From assembly GCA_007922195.1 (NCBI GenBank), contig ML682024.1, positions 11,126,753 to 11,190,752 on the forward strand: 64,000 nucleotides of DNA. Reading direction: 5' to 3'. The notes below the pieces were generated by a model, which worked only from the letters and a program-made list of their open reading frames with translations, did not search any database and was not told the DNA's origin. Below, in pieces: positions 44,697-57,505 of the stretch. Positions within the stretch are counted from its first letter, which is position 1. The number at the start of each line of letters is the position of its first letter. The stretch comes from Podocnemis expansa (taxonomy: Eukaryota; Chordata; Testudines; Podocnemididae). The translations under genes and the position numbers were made by a program.

Positions 44697-44752
44697 TTTT
44701 TGTTTTTGTTTTGTTTTGGGGTTTTTTTGTTTTTGTTTTTGTTTTGTTTTTT
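44697..44752. repeat. (GTTTT)n low-complexity repeat
   Basis: GTTTTT and GTTTTGTTTTGGGG units in the putative 3' UTR. Confidence 0.9.
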
Positions 44753-44812
44753 AGTATTCGAGCCATTTCTTCCTACCAGTCTCATTTCTATTTAAATCTC
44801 TGTTCTTTCTTA

Positions 44813-44818
44813 AATAAA
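44813..44818 (+). terminator. Polyadenylation signal AATAAA
   Basis: 160 bases after the stop at 44653, followed by a GT-rich stretch (TTTTTGTGTTG), the usual arrangement for 3' end formation of the receptor transcript. Confidence 0.5.
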
Positions 44819-44929
44819 CCTATTTTTGTGTTGTTATAAGGGCTCATAAGCACCATGTTTTTATTAAAGTAGTGGTTTAATGTCAAACTGGAATACACTG
44901 TGCCTTGGGGGGCAGAAGATCTAGGATTT

Positions 44930-46800
44930 CTGTGAGGAATGTCAGAGGTTAGAGAGAACAGGAAGACCCAGAGGCAGATTGAATGGACAGGTATCCTTTA
45001 TTGCATACTTATTCCCCTGGCAGCTGATGAGTGAGTAACAAAGTGGTTACCTTACATTCTTTTATCTAAAATAGTATGCTAATACATACATTTCCTACAA
45101 CTTTCCATAAACCCGTATTTGGTGATATTAGTAACTATACAATGAATATTGATGGAAGTGGCACAAATATAATTATCCTCCACCCCTCTTTATGGTTTAA
45201 AATTTAACTTGCAGAGAGCAGACTCTTTTACACAAAAATGCATCTGTTCTTACCTCATCTATTTGCTTAATCAGCAAATTGCAAGAGGTGGAGGGAAGAA
45301 AAGGAGATTAATGTGACCCTGATCATACCCTTTGGATTTCATGAAGAAAAAGGAATATAGCACATAGTGTGAACCCATTGCTGTGGTAGCTATCATTTAG
45401 GCCATGTGCTCAGCTTTTAACTTTCTCCTACAAGTAGTCAGGGGCCAGGGGCTGGATGTCACCAGGGTGGGATTCAAAGGGAATAGGGGACAGTGGTGCA
45501 CTATTTTTAAATTGCACAACAAAAACAGGGCTGACGCAGTGATTGACCAAAGGGGGGTGGTTGGATGTCTGCAAAGCTGGTGAGATTAGGGGGGTGCAGC
45601 CAGCCACCATGGGTAGAAGATGATAAAGCTCACAGTCCTGGGCCCCCAAGAACTATCAAATCCACCCTCTTCAAATGTGATGAACAGCACAATAACTTAC
45701 AGTTACGAAGTAACACACAGCTCTTTGTAAAAAAGCACATTTATTGTTACAGTGAAAGTGTTACAAAGAAAACCTATTACAACAATAAAAGAAATCTACG
45801 GACATGCTACATAACTCACCAGAGATCACCCTAACTCCAAACTCATGCTCTGGTAGGTATCAGTTACAGAACCTCACAGCTAGTTTTTCTCTGTTCATAT
45901 CAGATTCAGAAGCAGAACTGTCATGATTAGTTAGGCCTTTCCTTCATACAACATTGGCTTTTGATCCTGGCTTCATTTGATGAGCAAACTGCTGACAATG
46001 GTCCCCTTCTCAGTGCATAACATCAACAGTCTGGGTTTTTGTATAACTGCAGATGGCAAATTTCCATTCACCTTCCTGTAGATATTCTCCAGGAAAACCA
46101 CTTACCACGTTTTGTTCCAAAAGTGCATGCTTATCTGTCTTATTGTTCATTGTACTCTTTGAACACTTAGATCTCTCCTATGTCACATCTCCCCACTTGA
46201 GAGGCTACATACACTTCTGACCCATAACGATACATAAACCATTCATTTAATACAATGACCCCAATGCATTTAAACAGAATTAAATAACTTCTCCCAGGAG
46301 TACTGCAGGAAAATGCCGCATCTGTCACTGGGATGGGAAATGGTAGTTTTGCATGATCTCATGATTGATGACAAGAAATGTGAATTTTACTTATCCAAAA
46401 TTGTCTGCTTTTCACCCTTAGTTTTAATGGGACAGAAGCCATAAGTTGTCCTTCAATCAAGGCAACTACCATAATGCAGTCCCACCAACTAAACATAAGC
46501 ACACACAACAGCATAAACAACTATAACATCACAACTTGTATAGAATTTTAAGAACAGTATTCTAAAAACAGTTTTTGAAAAAAGAACTGGTGATTCCTAT
46601 AGGCTCTGAAGAAGCAAAACAGGTTTTGTGATAACTAGCAAAACATGCTATATGACAAAAAGTGTAAAAAAAGGTGGGGAGCTAGCCCGGGAAATAAGAA
46701 TCTCCAGTAGTCTTCCTCTGGGATCTAGTGCATGACAGGATAGCTGGATGGAGTTCCTGAAGTGAAACAAAGACCTTTCCTATGTTGGTGGTGGTACATA
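44930..46800. other. No gene recognised
   Basis: Mostly AT-rich, with old unclassified repeat texture around 45700-45900 (antisense polyadenylation-like TTTATTG). No coding region is supported. Confidence 0.4.
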
Positions 46801-46804
46801 GGGT

Positions 46805-47012
46805 AGGTATATCTACACAGCGCAATGAAATACAGACTGCGTAGCTACATGCAGCAGTGAAAGGCATGAGGAGATGCAGAGACTTTCCCCACTACTTCTC
46901 CACTGCCAGAGCCTTTTCCCACTGCCAGAGTGTATCAGTGCAGAAGGCAAAGGCTCTGGCAGTGGGAGGCTATGGGAAACTACACTGCTAAAAATAGCAA
47001 TGTAGATATAAC
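46805..47012. mobile_element. Short MITE with TATATCTACA ends
   Basis: Left end GGTATATCTACACAGCG, right end GCAATGTAGATATAAC. The middle contains an inverted repeat, CACTGCCAGAGCCTTT at about 46901 and AAAGGCTCTGGCAGTG at about 46948. TAG lies on both sides in one register. Confidence 0.55.
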
Positions 47013-47167
47013 TAGATACTGCTTAGCATGAAGAGAACTTAACAGAGTAAATACTTTAAGGTTCTTGTGAGTCTTTATTCTACTCACCTGATCTATTTAA
47101 ACTGTTTTTTATACCATCCTGAGGGACATGCAGTGCATATACTTTATGTACAGCCATAAGTGTAGAC

Positions 47168-47694
47168 CAGGGGTCAGCAACCACCAGTACATGTGCCAAA
47201 TTTGGCACACGGGCCAATCCTGAGTGGCACACAGTGCTGCTCAGGCTTCTCCAGTAGCCTGGCCCCCAAGCGTGGCCCAGAGATTGGGGCCACAAAGGCC
47301 AGAGAAGCGCGGTGCTGCTCAGCTGGTGGGCTGGCGCAGCATGGCTCAGCTCAGTGCGGCCAGTGCAGCGCACTGCATTTCTGTTTGGGGTGGTGGTGCA
47401 GCTCAGCATGGCTCAGCTTGGGGGCCGGCACAGCTCAAAGGGCCAGCATGGCATGGCTCCCAGGATTAATTGGGTCCACAGTGGAGGGAAGGGGGATGGC
47501 TCAGCCCATGCTATACCCTGAGGGACCTCCGCCACATCTCCCCAACACACCCTGGGCTTGCCTGCCCCCAGGGACTGTAGCCTCCTCCTCCCAACACAGA
47601 GTCCCTATCTTCACCCCCATTTGCCCCCCCCGAACCTGCTGAAACTGTGGTGGGTGGGACTGGCACGGGGGACAGCGAAGATTGCCAGCCCCTG
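47168..47694. mobile_element. hAT-type MITE (CAGGGGTCAGCAACC)
   Basis: A 527-bp element from CAGGGGTCAGCAACCACC to ATTGCCAGCCCCTG. Flanks GTGTAGAC (47160-47167) and GTGTAGAT (47695-47702) form an 8-bp duplication with one mismatch. GC-rich body; open frames are compositional. Confidence 0.85.
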
Positions 47695-47817
47695 GTGTAG
47701 ATATAACCCAACAGGCCAAGCCATCACTAACCTATCTTGAACAGAACATGTACCCATCAGCACAGTACACAAATGCCACTTTCTTTGAGAAGGGAGTTGT
47801 ACTAGATCAGTGTTTCT

Positions 47818-48383
47818 CAGCTGGTGTTCCATGACTGACCCCAGACCCACTCCACCAGTGGGGGCAGGTTGGGGAAGGAGCAATGTGATGATTCAATGTG
47901 GACTTGGGGTATTTAAAATGCCCCAGCCATAGAAAAACTTATAGGAGCATGTCTGCGTCCACCACCTCCTTGATCCTTTGCTGTAGCTAGGGCGTTTTAA
48001 ATATCTAGCCCTTGTTACCACTAGCACTGGCATTGTTTGGCCATAACTTCCATCGTAAAACTTTCTTTGAGGAACATTACCCGAAGAAGAGATGAAATAT
48101 GTTCAGGCCCATAATTCCCATTAAATCTCAAGTAATATTACAATTTTAAGTTGTGTGCATAATCATTATGTAACTATTGTTTAGAAATAAACACATTATA
48201 TTTGGAAAATTTTATTAATTCAGTTTCCTGAATAGTCTTTGCAGGAAAGCATAGTACAGAGATTTTATGAATATTGCAACCTATACATACTGAAGTTTTT
48301 GAAAAAGTTTTCCTGAGGAGTTCCATGTAAAGTAATTAATATGTTTAGGTGTTCCCTGGTCCACTAAAGGTTGAGAAACATTG
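47818..48383. mobile_element. hAT-type MITE (CAGTGTTTCTCAGC) inside a CR1 tail
   Basis: A 566-bp element from CAGTGTTTCTCAGCTGGTG to AAAGGTTGAGAAACATTG. Flanks TACTAGAT (47810-47817) and GACTAGAT (48384-48391) are the 8-bp duplication, and they fall in the CR1 tail phrase GGAGTTG-(T/G)ACTAGATGACCTCC. A related copy is at 63366. Confidence 0.85.
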
Positions 48384-48435
48384 GACTAGATGACCTCCTG
48401 ATTTCCCTTCAAAATCTAACATTCTATGATTTACC
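48384..48435 (+). mobile_element. CR1-type LINE 3' tail remnant
   Basis: GACTAGATGACCTCCTGATT, CCCTTCAAAATCTAACATTC, TATGATTT: the end of a CR1, separated from its upstream part by the hAT MITE. Confidence 0.7.
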
Positions 48436-48629
48436 TCCTAACTCCAGTAAAACTTTCCAGTTTACCCCATGTGCCCCATGTCCAACCATGTATCCTGCAT
48501 CGCCCCTTCTACTGAGTGTGTGTTAGGTAATATTTCAAAGGATATAATGAAGTAGAGGATGATGGCAGGTGACCGAGGTGGTACTAAAGGAGCCCCACAG
48601 CCATTGGAATCCTACACCAGTTTAACAAA

Positions 48630-48757
48630 CAAGGAGTCCTGTGACACTTTTAAAGACTAACAAATTTAGTTATTGCATGAGCTTTAATGAGAGAAGACTC
48701 CACTTTGTCAGACACTTTGAAGGTGAGAGTCTAACATGGCTATGCCTTTGAAACTTT
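48630..48757 (+). mobile_element. Fold-back SINE-like repeat
   Basis: AACAAACAAGGAGTCCTGTG, TTTAAAGACTAACAAATTTA, GAGCTTTAATGAGAGAAGAC, then TCTAACATGGCTATGCCTTT. Confidence 0.7.
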
Positions 48758-48759
48758 AA

Positions 48760-49790
48760 TACACCAGTTTGCATCAGCTCACAATGTATCTCCATGAGTT
48801 TGGGCTTCAGTAGCTTCAGAGAAGTTCATCCTGGGTGCTAGCTTCATGCCTTTATAAAAATATGAAAATATAATGAAGTGGGTTTTGAGATTTTCATATC
48901 AAGTGTTGGGTTCTGAACTACAGTCTCATTAATTAAGTGATTCCATAAATATATCCTCCATCTAATTGCTTCAAAATCTACTAACTGTATGATGTATTAT
49001 ATTTAGTAGTGATCATTCAGATCTCACCCAGCTGTTCTCAGTATCAGCAGAAGCCTTTGATGAGTTAAATCTCCAAGAGCCTTGTGAATGTTTTTTTTTT
49101 TAACAATTTGAGTAAATATTGAACTTACATCTGTTCTGACACATAAAATTTCAACTCACCAGAAGTCACACCAGTGTAAACAAAGACAGAACTTCCTACT
49201 TTTCTTATTGAACATCTGTTTTTCCTTCAATTCCACTCACTGGATACTGCATGCATTTTATAAGATCTCTTTCTCCCTAGCTTTTCACGTTATTTATCAA
49301 CTTGGCAGTTGTTGGTGGGTTTAGAAGGAGCTACAGGATAAAATACCCTGCAAACCAATGTGTAAGTACAGATGTTTTCATTGCTTTCTATCATACATTT
49401 TGCTATAGATCACTTATCAATGACTTTGACATAGGGCTGCAGTTTCACTATGATTTTTTTGCTATTGTTCCTATGTCTTTAGTTTGATCCATTTTGAGGC
49501 AAATTACAAGGCAGGCACTATCTTACATAGCTGATAGTCCAGAATTCCTGAGTTATCAGAGTAATACAGGAATTCCCAGGCTGTGTCCTGTCTCTGCCAG
49601 TGGTTACCGTAAGAAGAAAGTGCAAGAGCCTCACAGTAGGTATCTGATGGAGAATCTGATTTAAATACTGAAACATGAAATTCAATATTCACTCCAACAC
49701 TGCTGTTAGCTCTGAATGTTATAATAAGTCTGGATATTTGTTATCCATTGAAGTGTCTGATCTCTTTTCAAATCTGATTGAGATCTTAGT
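48760..49790. other. No gene recognised
   Basis: AT-rich sequence, only short open frames. Confidence 0.4.
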
Positions 49791-49796
49791 CTCAAT

Positions 49797-51055
49797 GGCT
49801 CTGTCCACACGTAGGAGGTTATTTCAAAATAAGTTACTTCTAAATGAAATAAAAAATTGTTAATTCGAAGTAAGGGAAACCCTTAGAAGCAAAATAGCAA
49901 GTCCTGCATGTGGACATGTTATTTTGCTTCAGGAGAGGAGCAGGATGGGAAGTGTGGCAACAGGGCCCCCTGGCAGGGCCATATTGCCAAACAATCCCTT
50001 GCCCGGCTCATCCACCTGCCCTGACTCCCCTGCTGCTGTTGGGGCAGCAGGGGAGGGACTGTGGGGGCAGGGACTGTGGGGCACCCATGGTGGCAGGCTA
50101 TGCTGCCCACTTGAGCTGGGCACCTGCAGCCCAGGCAGGGGCTCCTGCTATGCCTACTGCCCGGGCTGTCCTCCGGTCAGGCACAGGGGATCCACGGCAC
50201 CTGGGTCTCTCTGCTGCCCCAGCTGTCCTGCCACAGGGTGGGCAGGACCTGGGGAGCCTGGCTTTGCCCGCCGCCAGGGCTGTCTTGCTGTGGGGTGGGC
50301 AGGAGCCACAGCCACTGGCTCCGCTGGCAACCCAGGTTCAGGGGCGGCTGCCATCCAGGCAGAAGCCACAACCGCCAGGTCTGCCCACAACCTGGACTTG
50401 GGGGTGGCTGCTGCCTGGGCAGAAGCCACAGCCGCCGGCTCTGCCTGCCGCCCGCTGAGCCCAGGTGGCAGGCAGAGCTGGTGTCCATGGCTTCTGCCAC
50501 GATGGCAGCCACCCCAGGGCCCGGGGAGCGGGCAGAGCTGGCGGCCGTGGCTTCTGCCTGGGTGGCAGCTGCCCCCCAAGCATTGGCTGAGAGGCGAGCC
50601 AGTGGCGGGGACAATGCACTGGGGGCACCCCCGTCCCCTAGCCCTTGGCCTCTTGCAAGCAGCCAGGGGAGATGCAGCTCCCCCAGCCCCAGGCAGGCAC
50701 TGCAGCCTGGTCAGTTTCACTTCTGGTGCTGATTGGCTCCCTGGCCAGGGTGCTGGGGGGGGTGGAATTTCCTCCCAGAGTGCTATGCACCCTGGGAGAG
50801 AAGTCAAAAGCCCTGTTTCAAAACTGGGTTTGTTTCGAAACAATGCATCCTAACCACATTGTTTCGAAACAACCCTTTCAAAATAAGGGTTATTTTGATT
50901 GCCAGCCAGGTTTAATAGTTTTGAAACGGCGACAGTTATTTCAAAATGACGGGGTCCCATCATTTTGAAATAACTGAACATCTTCTGTACATTCCAGGCT
51001 TTATTTCAGAACAATGGCTGTTGTTTCAAAATAAAACCCTGGTGTGGATACAGCC
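49797..51055. mobile_element. PIF/Harbinger element, GC-rich 1.26-kb type
   Basis: A 1259-bp element from GGCTCTGTCCACACGTAGG to GTGTGGATACAGCC, with AAT left and AGT right. Subterminal copies of TTATTTCAAAATAA and TTGTTTCGAAACAA flank a GC-rich centre containing CAGGATGGGAAGTGTGGCAA (the shared block in reverse) and GAGTGCTATGCACCCTGGGAG. Long frames such as 49924-50853 are compositional. Confidence 0.83.
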
Positions 51056-51217
51056 AGTGATTTTCTATGACAAGGAGTTCCAGTCTAATAATTTGTTTTA
51101 TGATAAACTATTATTTATCATTTTAAAATTTGTCACCTTTTAATTTCTCACCAGTGTAATGGACTGCCCCATTTTTCTTCAGGGAGAACACAAGTTCTTG
51201 GTCTACCTTCTCTAGAT

Positions 51218-51594
51218 CAGTGTTTGTCAAACTATGGGTCATGACCCACTACTGGGTCACAGACTTGAAGGAACTGGGTCGTGGGACCCCTGCTGCACGT
51301 GTGTGTGGGGGGGTGGCTGCCCCTCACTCTCCTGCCAGCTGGTGCTGCTTCTAGTAGCAGGGTGGCTGACCCTCACTCTCTTGTCGGCCAGCACTTCTTT
51401 TGGGAGTGGGGCAGCTGCACCTCACTCTCCTGCCAGCCAGTGCTTATCCCACGGGGCAGCCCCTCACTCCCTAGCTGGCCAGCACTGAGTAGGGGAGGAA
51501 GGGTGGCCCATCCCCCTCTTCTTGCAGTGGAGGTTTGCAGCATGGCAGAGGGGCCCAGAGCTGTATACCCTGTCAAAAAGTTTGATGACCACTG
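51218..51594. mobile_element. hAT-type MITE with perfect 8-bp duplication
   Basis: A 377-bp element from CAGTGTTTGTCAAACTATGG to GTTTGATGACCACTG, flanked by CTCTAGAT on both sides (51210-51217 and 51595-51602). The perfect duplication suggests a comparatively young insertion. Confidence 0.93.
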
Positions 51595-51734
51595 CTCTAG
51601 ATCATTCATGACGCTTGTCTCCTTTCTATATGTAAAAAAAAAAAATTGTTTCACTGTCTTTTCACAAAAGAACTTTTCCACTTCCATGGTCTTTCTCACA
51701 CCCTACTCTGAACCCCTCTGATTCTACAATACTT

Positions 51735-53200
51735 TTTTTTTGGTAGTTTTGGCTAGTACTAGCCACAAAAGAGGCCTAACTACTGATTTATATAACACTA
51801 TTATAATATTTTCTGTATTATTTTCTATCCTATTCCATATGCAACTAAATAGCTTGTGTGCTTTTCTGACCACAGCTTCACATTGAGCAGAGATCTTTAT
51901 TTAGCCATCTGCAGTAATACAAAGGTCCCTTCCCTGAATTCATACAGCTAATTTACATCTCTGTAAAGCATAGAAGTATGTCACATCAGGCCCCTCCTTG
52001 GATACACATTTTGTTCCACACTAGTGTCTTTGTGGTACCAGAGAATACCAGGAGATCATGACTACTTTTAATCATTCTGTTTAAAGAGCTCTGAAGAGCT
52101 ATTCCAACCCCCTGCTGACTGATGACTCTTCCAACTGCTTGGTTTGAAAATCACCGAAGTTGATAATTAATCAGAGTAAACATAACATAAACCTAACAGT
52201 ATCCTTCACTAATGCTTCTCCTTCTCAGGCACTGGTCTGCAAATAAAATGCTACAGTGGCACATCTCCCACCTCCAGTAGAGACAGCAGTGAGGTCAATA
52301 GAAAAATTATTTCATTAACCTAGCTCTCTCTAGACTGGGAGTTAGGTTGGCTTAAATAAATCACTTAGGGATGTGGATTTCTCATACCCCTGAGCAAGAC
52401 CACCTTGAATGTTGAGCTTAGACCTGGCCTTCCTCCAAGAAGGAAACCTAATCTCACAAAAGCCAGGAAGTATTTTCCTTTATGGTCATTATTTAACTCC
52501 TCAGCCGGACTACAACCGGCCTGCAATCCTGCTCCCTCTGCCTTCAGGAGTCACATACCTACCTAAAAATGAGAAGTGCACAAATGACAAACAAGTCACC
52601 TGAGTGGAATTTTCAAGCAAAAGTCCCTGCCTTTATATATCTGTCAGCCCAGTGGCATATATTCCTTTTGAGCTTCATCCAACAATCCATCCCATCATAA
52701 AAATCCACTTAACAGCACTTATTCAATGACATTGCATAATATACAGTTTCAATGTAACACAGTCCCTTCTCCTTATGCTTTTTTCTCTTGTCGTGTTACT
52801 CTGCATTTATTGACGTTGCCATCAGGGTTGGCCCCGGTCACCCAACTTGTTTAGTTATCTTTAAACTGACTCACAGTTCTCCTTGTTGCTGATTAATCTA
52901 AATAACTTTCATATCATTTGTAACATGTGCTACCTCACTATTCACCCAACTTTCCAGATAATTAGTGAAAATGTTTAACTATGTGTGACCCAACCAGAAC
53001 GTGGATCATCGCACACTCAACTTCTTGCCATAAAGAAAGATGAACCATTTAAAACTACATTCTACCTTCTCCTTCTCCAGCCAAGTTTTGATCCTTGTGG
53101 ATAGTTTGCCTCTCCTCCATGACAAATTAATTTTTAATAGCTTTTTATAAGTGATCTTAGACCTTTGTAAGTCTAAATACAATTACACTGTTTATACACA
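51735..53200 (-). mobile_element. CR1-type LINE fragment, minus orientation, interrupted
   Basis: The plus strand shows the antisense phrases of a CR1: TTTCTGTATTATTTTCTATC (about 51810), CTTTTCTGACCACAGCTTC, then after about 800 bp of other sequence TGCATTTATTGACGTTGCC (about 52803), TTTGTAACATGTGCTACC (about 52917), CACCCAACTTTCCAGATAAT, TTTTGATCCTTGTGGATAG and AAGTCTAAATACAATTAC. 51980-52790 is probably inserted or unalignable sequence. Confidence 0.65.
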
Positions 53201-55161
53201 GAGTATACATTATCTACACTCTAAAGACAAAGCAAATACAGTGGCTGGTCTGTTTAGGCAGCCTGGCTTGCTGGTAGATCACAGTGTAGGAACAAAGCCT
53301 ACAAAAAAACCCATTTGGGACAAAGAAAGAAAGTTGTGTGCCTTCTCTCAAAAGAGGTGGTAGCCTTGGAGTTGGAAGCTTGAGAACAGAGGTCCTTGGC
53401 AGGCCATGACAGAGAACACAGGTGCAGTTGCTCTGAACTGTGACAATTTATAGGTGACTCTTTCATCTAACTGTTCAACACAACAATCAACATTTGGACT
53501 GAAATTTTACTGATTCTCACATTCCCTTTTTTGGCCACCAACCAAACTAGTGTGGCACTGCTTTCCCTGCAGGTTCAGAGGTATGCTTTACAAACAGACA
53601 AGGGACATCTCTTTCCTAAAACTTTCTGTTCTAAAACTTGTCAGCTTTGCCACTGCAGTTCACAAAAATAACATTTCCCCTCACCCAGAAAATGTGTTTG
53701 ACAGATTCAGAGTTGGTATGTGCCTGACCCAATGCCTATTTAGATCAGTGAAGGTGTTTCCACTAATTAGAATGAGAAATGGATCCAGCCCTGCATGAGT
53801 AAGTTGCATTGAATAATTCCTTCTTTTATGTTAGTAAAAGAATATGCATGTGCCAGAACTTGAACTGTCCAATTACTAAGAATTCATGAATTAATCCTTG
53901 GTGATAGCCCAGCACTCTTAGTGAAAGTGAAAGGCAAATAACAGTCTAAAGGTCATTTTCCAGGATGTTTGCACAAATCATTCTGCAGTGGATCAACATG
54001 GATGAGTTGGCTGAATTCTTTTCAATATTTACTACCTAAAGTTCTCAGATTCTTTAAACTAAACCCAAAGACTTAATAACACAGCAATATAACACCAGGT
54101 GCAGAAAGCATGCAAATTGATGGCAAAATTAGCTGGGAAGTGTACCTGGTAAAGTAGAAATTCACAAGTAAACTGAGCTGCTTGTCAGAGAAGGAGAAAT
54201 GTATTTGTCTGCAAGCCTATCGATAGAAGCCCTGCCACCAGATCTTAAGTCAGTAAGCATAGAGGATCTGGGCAATTAACAGGTCCTTCATGCGTCCCTC
54301 CCTGTAAAATCAGGGGTAGAGAAGCAGACAGAGGGGAACGCATCCATTTCTGGTTACAAAGGAGAGACGTGGCAGAGTAGGCTTGCAGTGGCTACTATAA
54401 GTGGATTATTTATGGTCTCTGGGGAAATAGTTCAAGAAAAGCTGCAGCAGTTTGTGGACGGGTTGAATGATTCTAATCTGCAGATGAAGGTGAAGTTGAT
54501 GGGACCCAATTTCCCTGAAGGAGGCCTTGCTGACAGCCCTGAAAACAAACAATCTAATGAGTGTAAAAAATCAGGACAGTAGATTCCTTCACTGAACAGG
54601 AATTTTGGCAGAGATGGGGTAAAATATGGTTCTGCTGGGCCCTAACCATGAGAAACTCTTTTTCTGAGTCCCCTGCCTCATTCAGTACACAGCCTCCGTA
54701 AACAGACGAGGCAGAAGGGGACTGGCTTTTTCTTTGGTGTTCATACAGCATCTATCACTGTAGGGTCCCGATTCATGCTATGGGCTCCTAGGTGCTATGA
54801 TAGTAATGAAAAATAATAATAAATAATGTTGGTCTAGTAAAGTGCCCTAATACAGCACAGCATTTAAGGAGACATTAAATTTAAGAAGCTAAACTGATCC
54901 CATTGGGACTACTCACATGCTTCAGGTTAATCACGTACCCAAATGGTTTGCCAGAGTAGAGTGCTTGGCACCTTGATAGACAGTCTGTTCATCACATAAG
55001 AAGGACAGAATGGTTCATGCACAATAAAGAAACAAGGAGCAAAAAAATAGTGTTTTTATGTGGGTGTGGGGGGGAAGAGGGAGGGTGGGATGGGACTCAG
55101 ACCCTATAATAAAACAAACCAATTACATGCACTCTTTAAAAATTTTAGAAAATAGACCAAA

Positions 55162-55188
55162 CCAAAATAAATAAATAAATAAATAAAT
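55162..55188. repeat. (AAAT)n microsatellite
   Basis: Six or so AAAT units. Confidence 0.9.
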
Positions 55189-57049
55189 TTGTTTAAAAGT
55201 ACACAACACTAGTGAGCAAGATCTGACCATGAATAAATCTGAATGATTATATTATATTATATTTATTATATTATCAATGTTTATTTTTAGGTCACATATG
55301 GAAGAAAAATGGATTCTGTTTTTTTTTACTTTCAATCTTTGAAATATGTTTGTCAGGTTAGTTTTCTGACTGCTTATTTTCATCATAATTTGTGTAAGTA
55401 AATGTAAAAATTAACAAAGATCATTACCAGTGATACAGTGTAGTATCTTGTAATCTCCTACATATACATAGCCAAACACTGCGAACATGGAAAACTTTAG
55501 AAAAGTCCTCTCAAATGAAAACCATATACGGAAAATAAGTGACACTAAGTTATGCTGATAGAGAGCACCATAACTGATAACTCCAGCAGCAGAAATTTAA
55601 CAATTGGGTATAGTGAGACACTCTAATTAATTAGCTACTCCCAATACAGCCAGACGACTACACTGAGTAATGTTGGGGTGGAGTCAAACTCTGACAAAGA
55701 AAGAAAATGCATGAATCTGCATCAAAAGAAAGAATCTTTAAGTCTTGTGTAATGGAAGACAGGGTGTAAATAACTTTCCTTGTCCACTCAAAGGATACAG
55801 CCTTTGCTAAAGGGCAATGTAGTGAGTTAACAGTGGCCTTTCTGCCTCTGGATCAGTGAGATGCTGCTCTGCCTCACTGTGTCACTGTGAGTTCAGCTGA
55901 GTGACAGAGTTAGCCACTCAAGAGTCAGGCTAGGAGCTCTGGCCCTCAGGCAGAACAGAGCCAGCAATTGGTCAAAGAGGCTCAGGCTGTCAGATCCATC
56001 AGAGCAGAGGAAGCAATTAGTCTACGATCTCTGACTCTGTGGCAGGGCTGAGCCAACATTCAGTCCTTCTGGCCTTCACTGGGATGGCTGCCATCTGGGG
56101 TAGGGGACCACTGGCCTACCCTACTTCCCCTGGTCCTATGTCAGGGTCAGCAGGAATCCAGCTGCAGCACGCCAGCCTGCCTTCTGACAATAATAAAGCC
56201 CAGCTATGAGTGCCTGACCCAACCCACTTCTTACCCTACTCTCTGGGTATCTGGGTCCTTGACTGTCCTCCATCTCCCCAAGGAAGTGGACAGTAGTAGC
56301 TCTGTAGCTCCTTGGCATCTTGGGCATTATTTTCACCGATGGTGGCAAATTCACTGCCATCAGATCAATCTCGATCAACGAAGCAGGTCTCTGAAGATTC
56401 ACTCAGTCAATTGAGAATTTAGTTCTTGAAGACCACCCCCTCAACTAACATAGTGCTGGCTTGACAGAATACAATTTTCTGTTGACCCAGTGCACTGAAG
56501 ACACTGTGGTGTGTGGGAATTAGGCTGTTGAAGGGAGATAAAATAACTTGTGTATCTCCCATCAACTGCCACCAAAATCCTCCCGTAGTGTAGACCAGGG
56601 CTCAGTCTGATTGGCTCCCATAGTCTGATCCAGACTTTAGGACAGAGGGAGGTCCTCAGGAGCAAAGAGAGGGCATCTGTCTTCTCCAGCAGCTCCCACT
56701 CAACTGAGCTATGGCAACCTGCCTTTATACTTCCAGTCTCAGCCCTTTATTTCAGGTAGGAGGAGCAAGCCGGGCCTGGCTTACCTATCTAGGTTCAGAG
56801 AGTGTCCCTCCCCATGTGGGTCAATAGGAGGCCTTCCAAGTTCCTTATCTCACAGAATTCTCAGATGAATGGATAAGTCTAGACACTGCAATATCCCTTT
56901 AATGTGTGAGGCATAGTTTCTCCCTCTCCTCTAATCACCTTCCCATGTGAGGAACCAGGGTTTTGCTCACTCCCCAGCTCTCTTGAACACCATTCACCCC
57001 TGAGTATTAAACAGAAAAATTCAAGGACTGCAGTCAGAACATGTTCCAG

Positions 57050-57142
57050 AGGATGATGAAGTGGGGGGCGCAGACCATGAAAGCTTATGCCTGAAGAAAT
57101 GTGTTAGTCTTGAAGGTGGCACAGGACTTTTGTAGTCTAAAC
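57050..57142 (-). repeat. Fragment of the GTTAGTCT SINE-like repeat
   Basis: ATGAAAGCTTATGCCTGAAG, TGTTAGTCTTGAAGGTGGCA, CAGGACTTTTGTAGTCT match the second half of the repeat. Confidence 0.6.
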
Positions 57143-57505
57143 ATGGGGATTTTTATCATTCTAGGTTTTTACCAAGCCATGCAAAAGGAAAGTTTCTTAG
57201 TCTGTTGTCCCCATGTGAGAATGAGGCAGAATCTAGCAATAAATATGGCTCCATTCTGAAGATCTTAATGAAACAGTAATAGAGTGTGATTAATTTGTGC
57301 ACATGCCAAATTACTAAAATGCAACTGTAGGATTTGCCCAAGTAAATATTTGATGTGGATATGGTATTTCCATTATAAACCATATTTTCTGTGTTCAACT
57401 GTAATCTTCTACTGTGGTATAAAGCATCATGAAGGCTAATAAAGCTAGTGAAAAAATACACACATCAGTGACATTACATTTACCTTATCATCTGTTCTTT
57501 TCCAG

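Larger units (their letters stand above)
53200..57500. other. No gene recognised
   Basis: AT-rich sequence with only short open frames. It contains (AAAT)n at 55162-55188, an ATATT-rich patch near 55245-55275 and a SINE-like fragment at 57050-57142. No Ig or other exon with good splice sites was found. Confidence 0.4.

Noticed and set aside
49924..50853. 309-residue open frame (and others of 160-230 residues nearby)
   Set aside because: Lies inside the GC-rich body of a Harbinger element, where several frames on both strands are open together. The amino-acid makeup is a composition artefact and no domain is recognisable.
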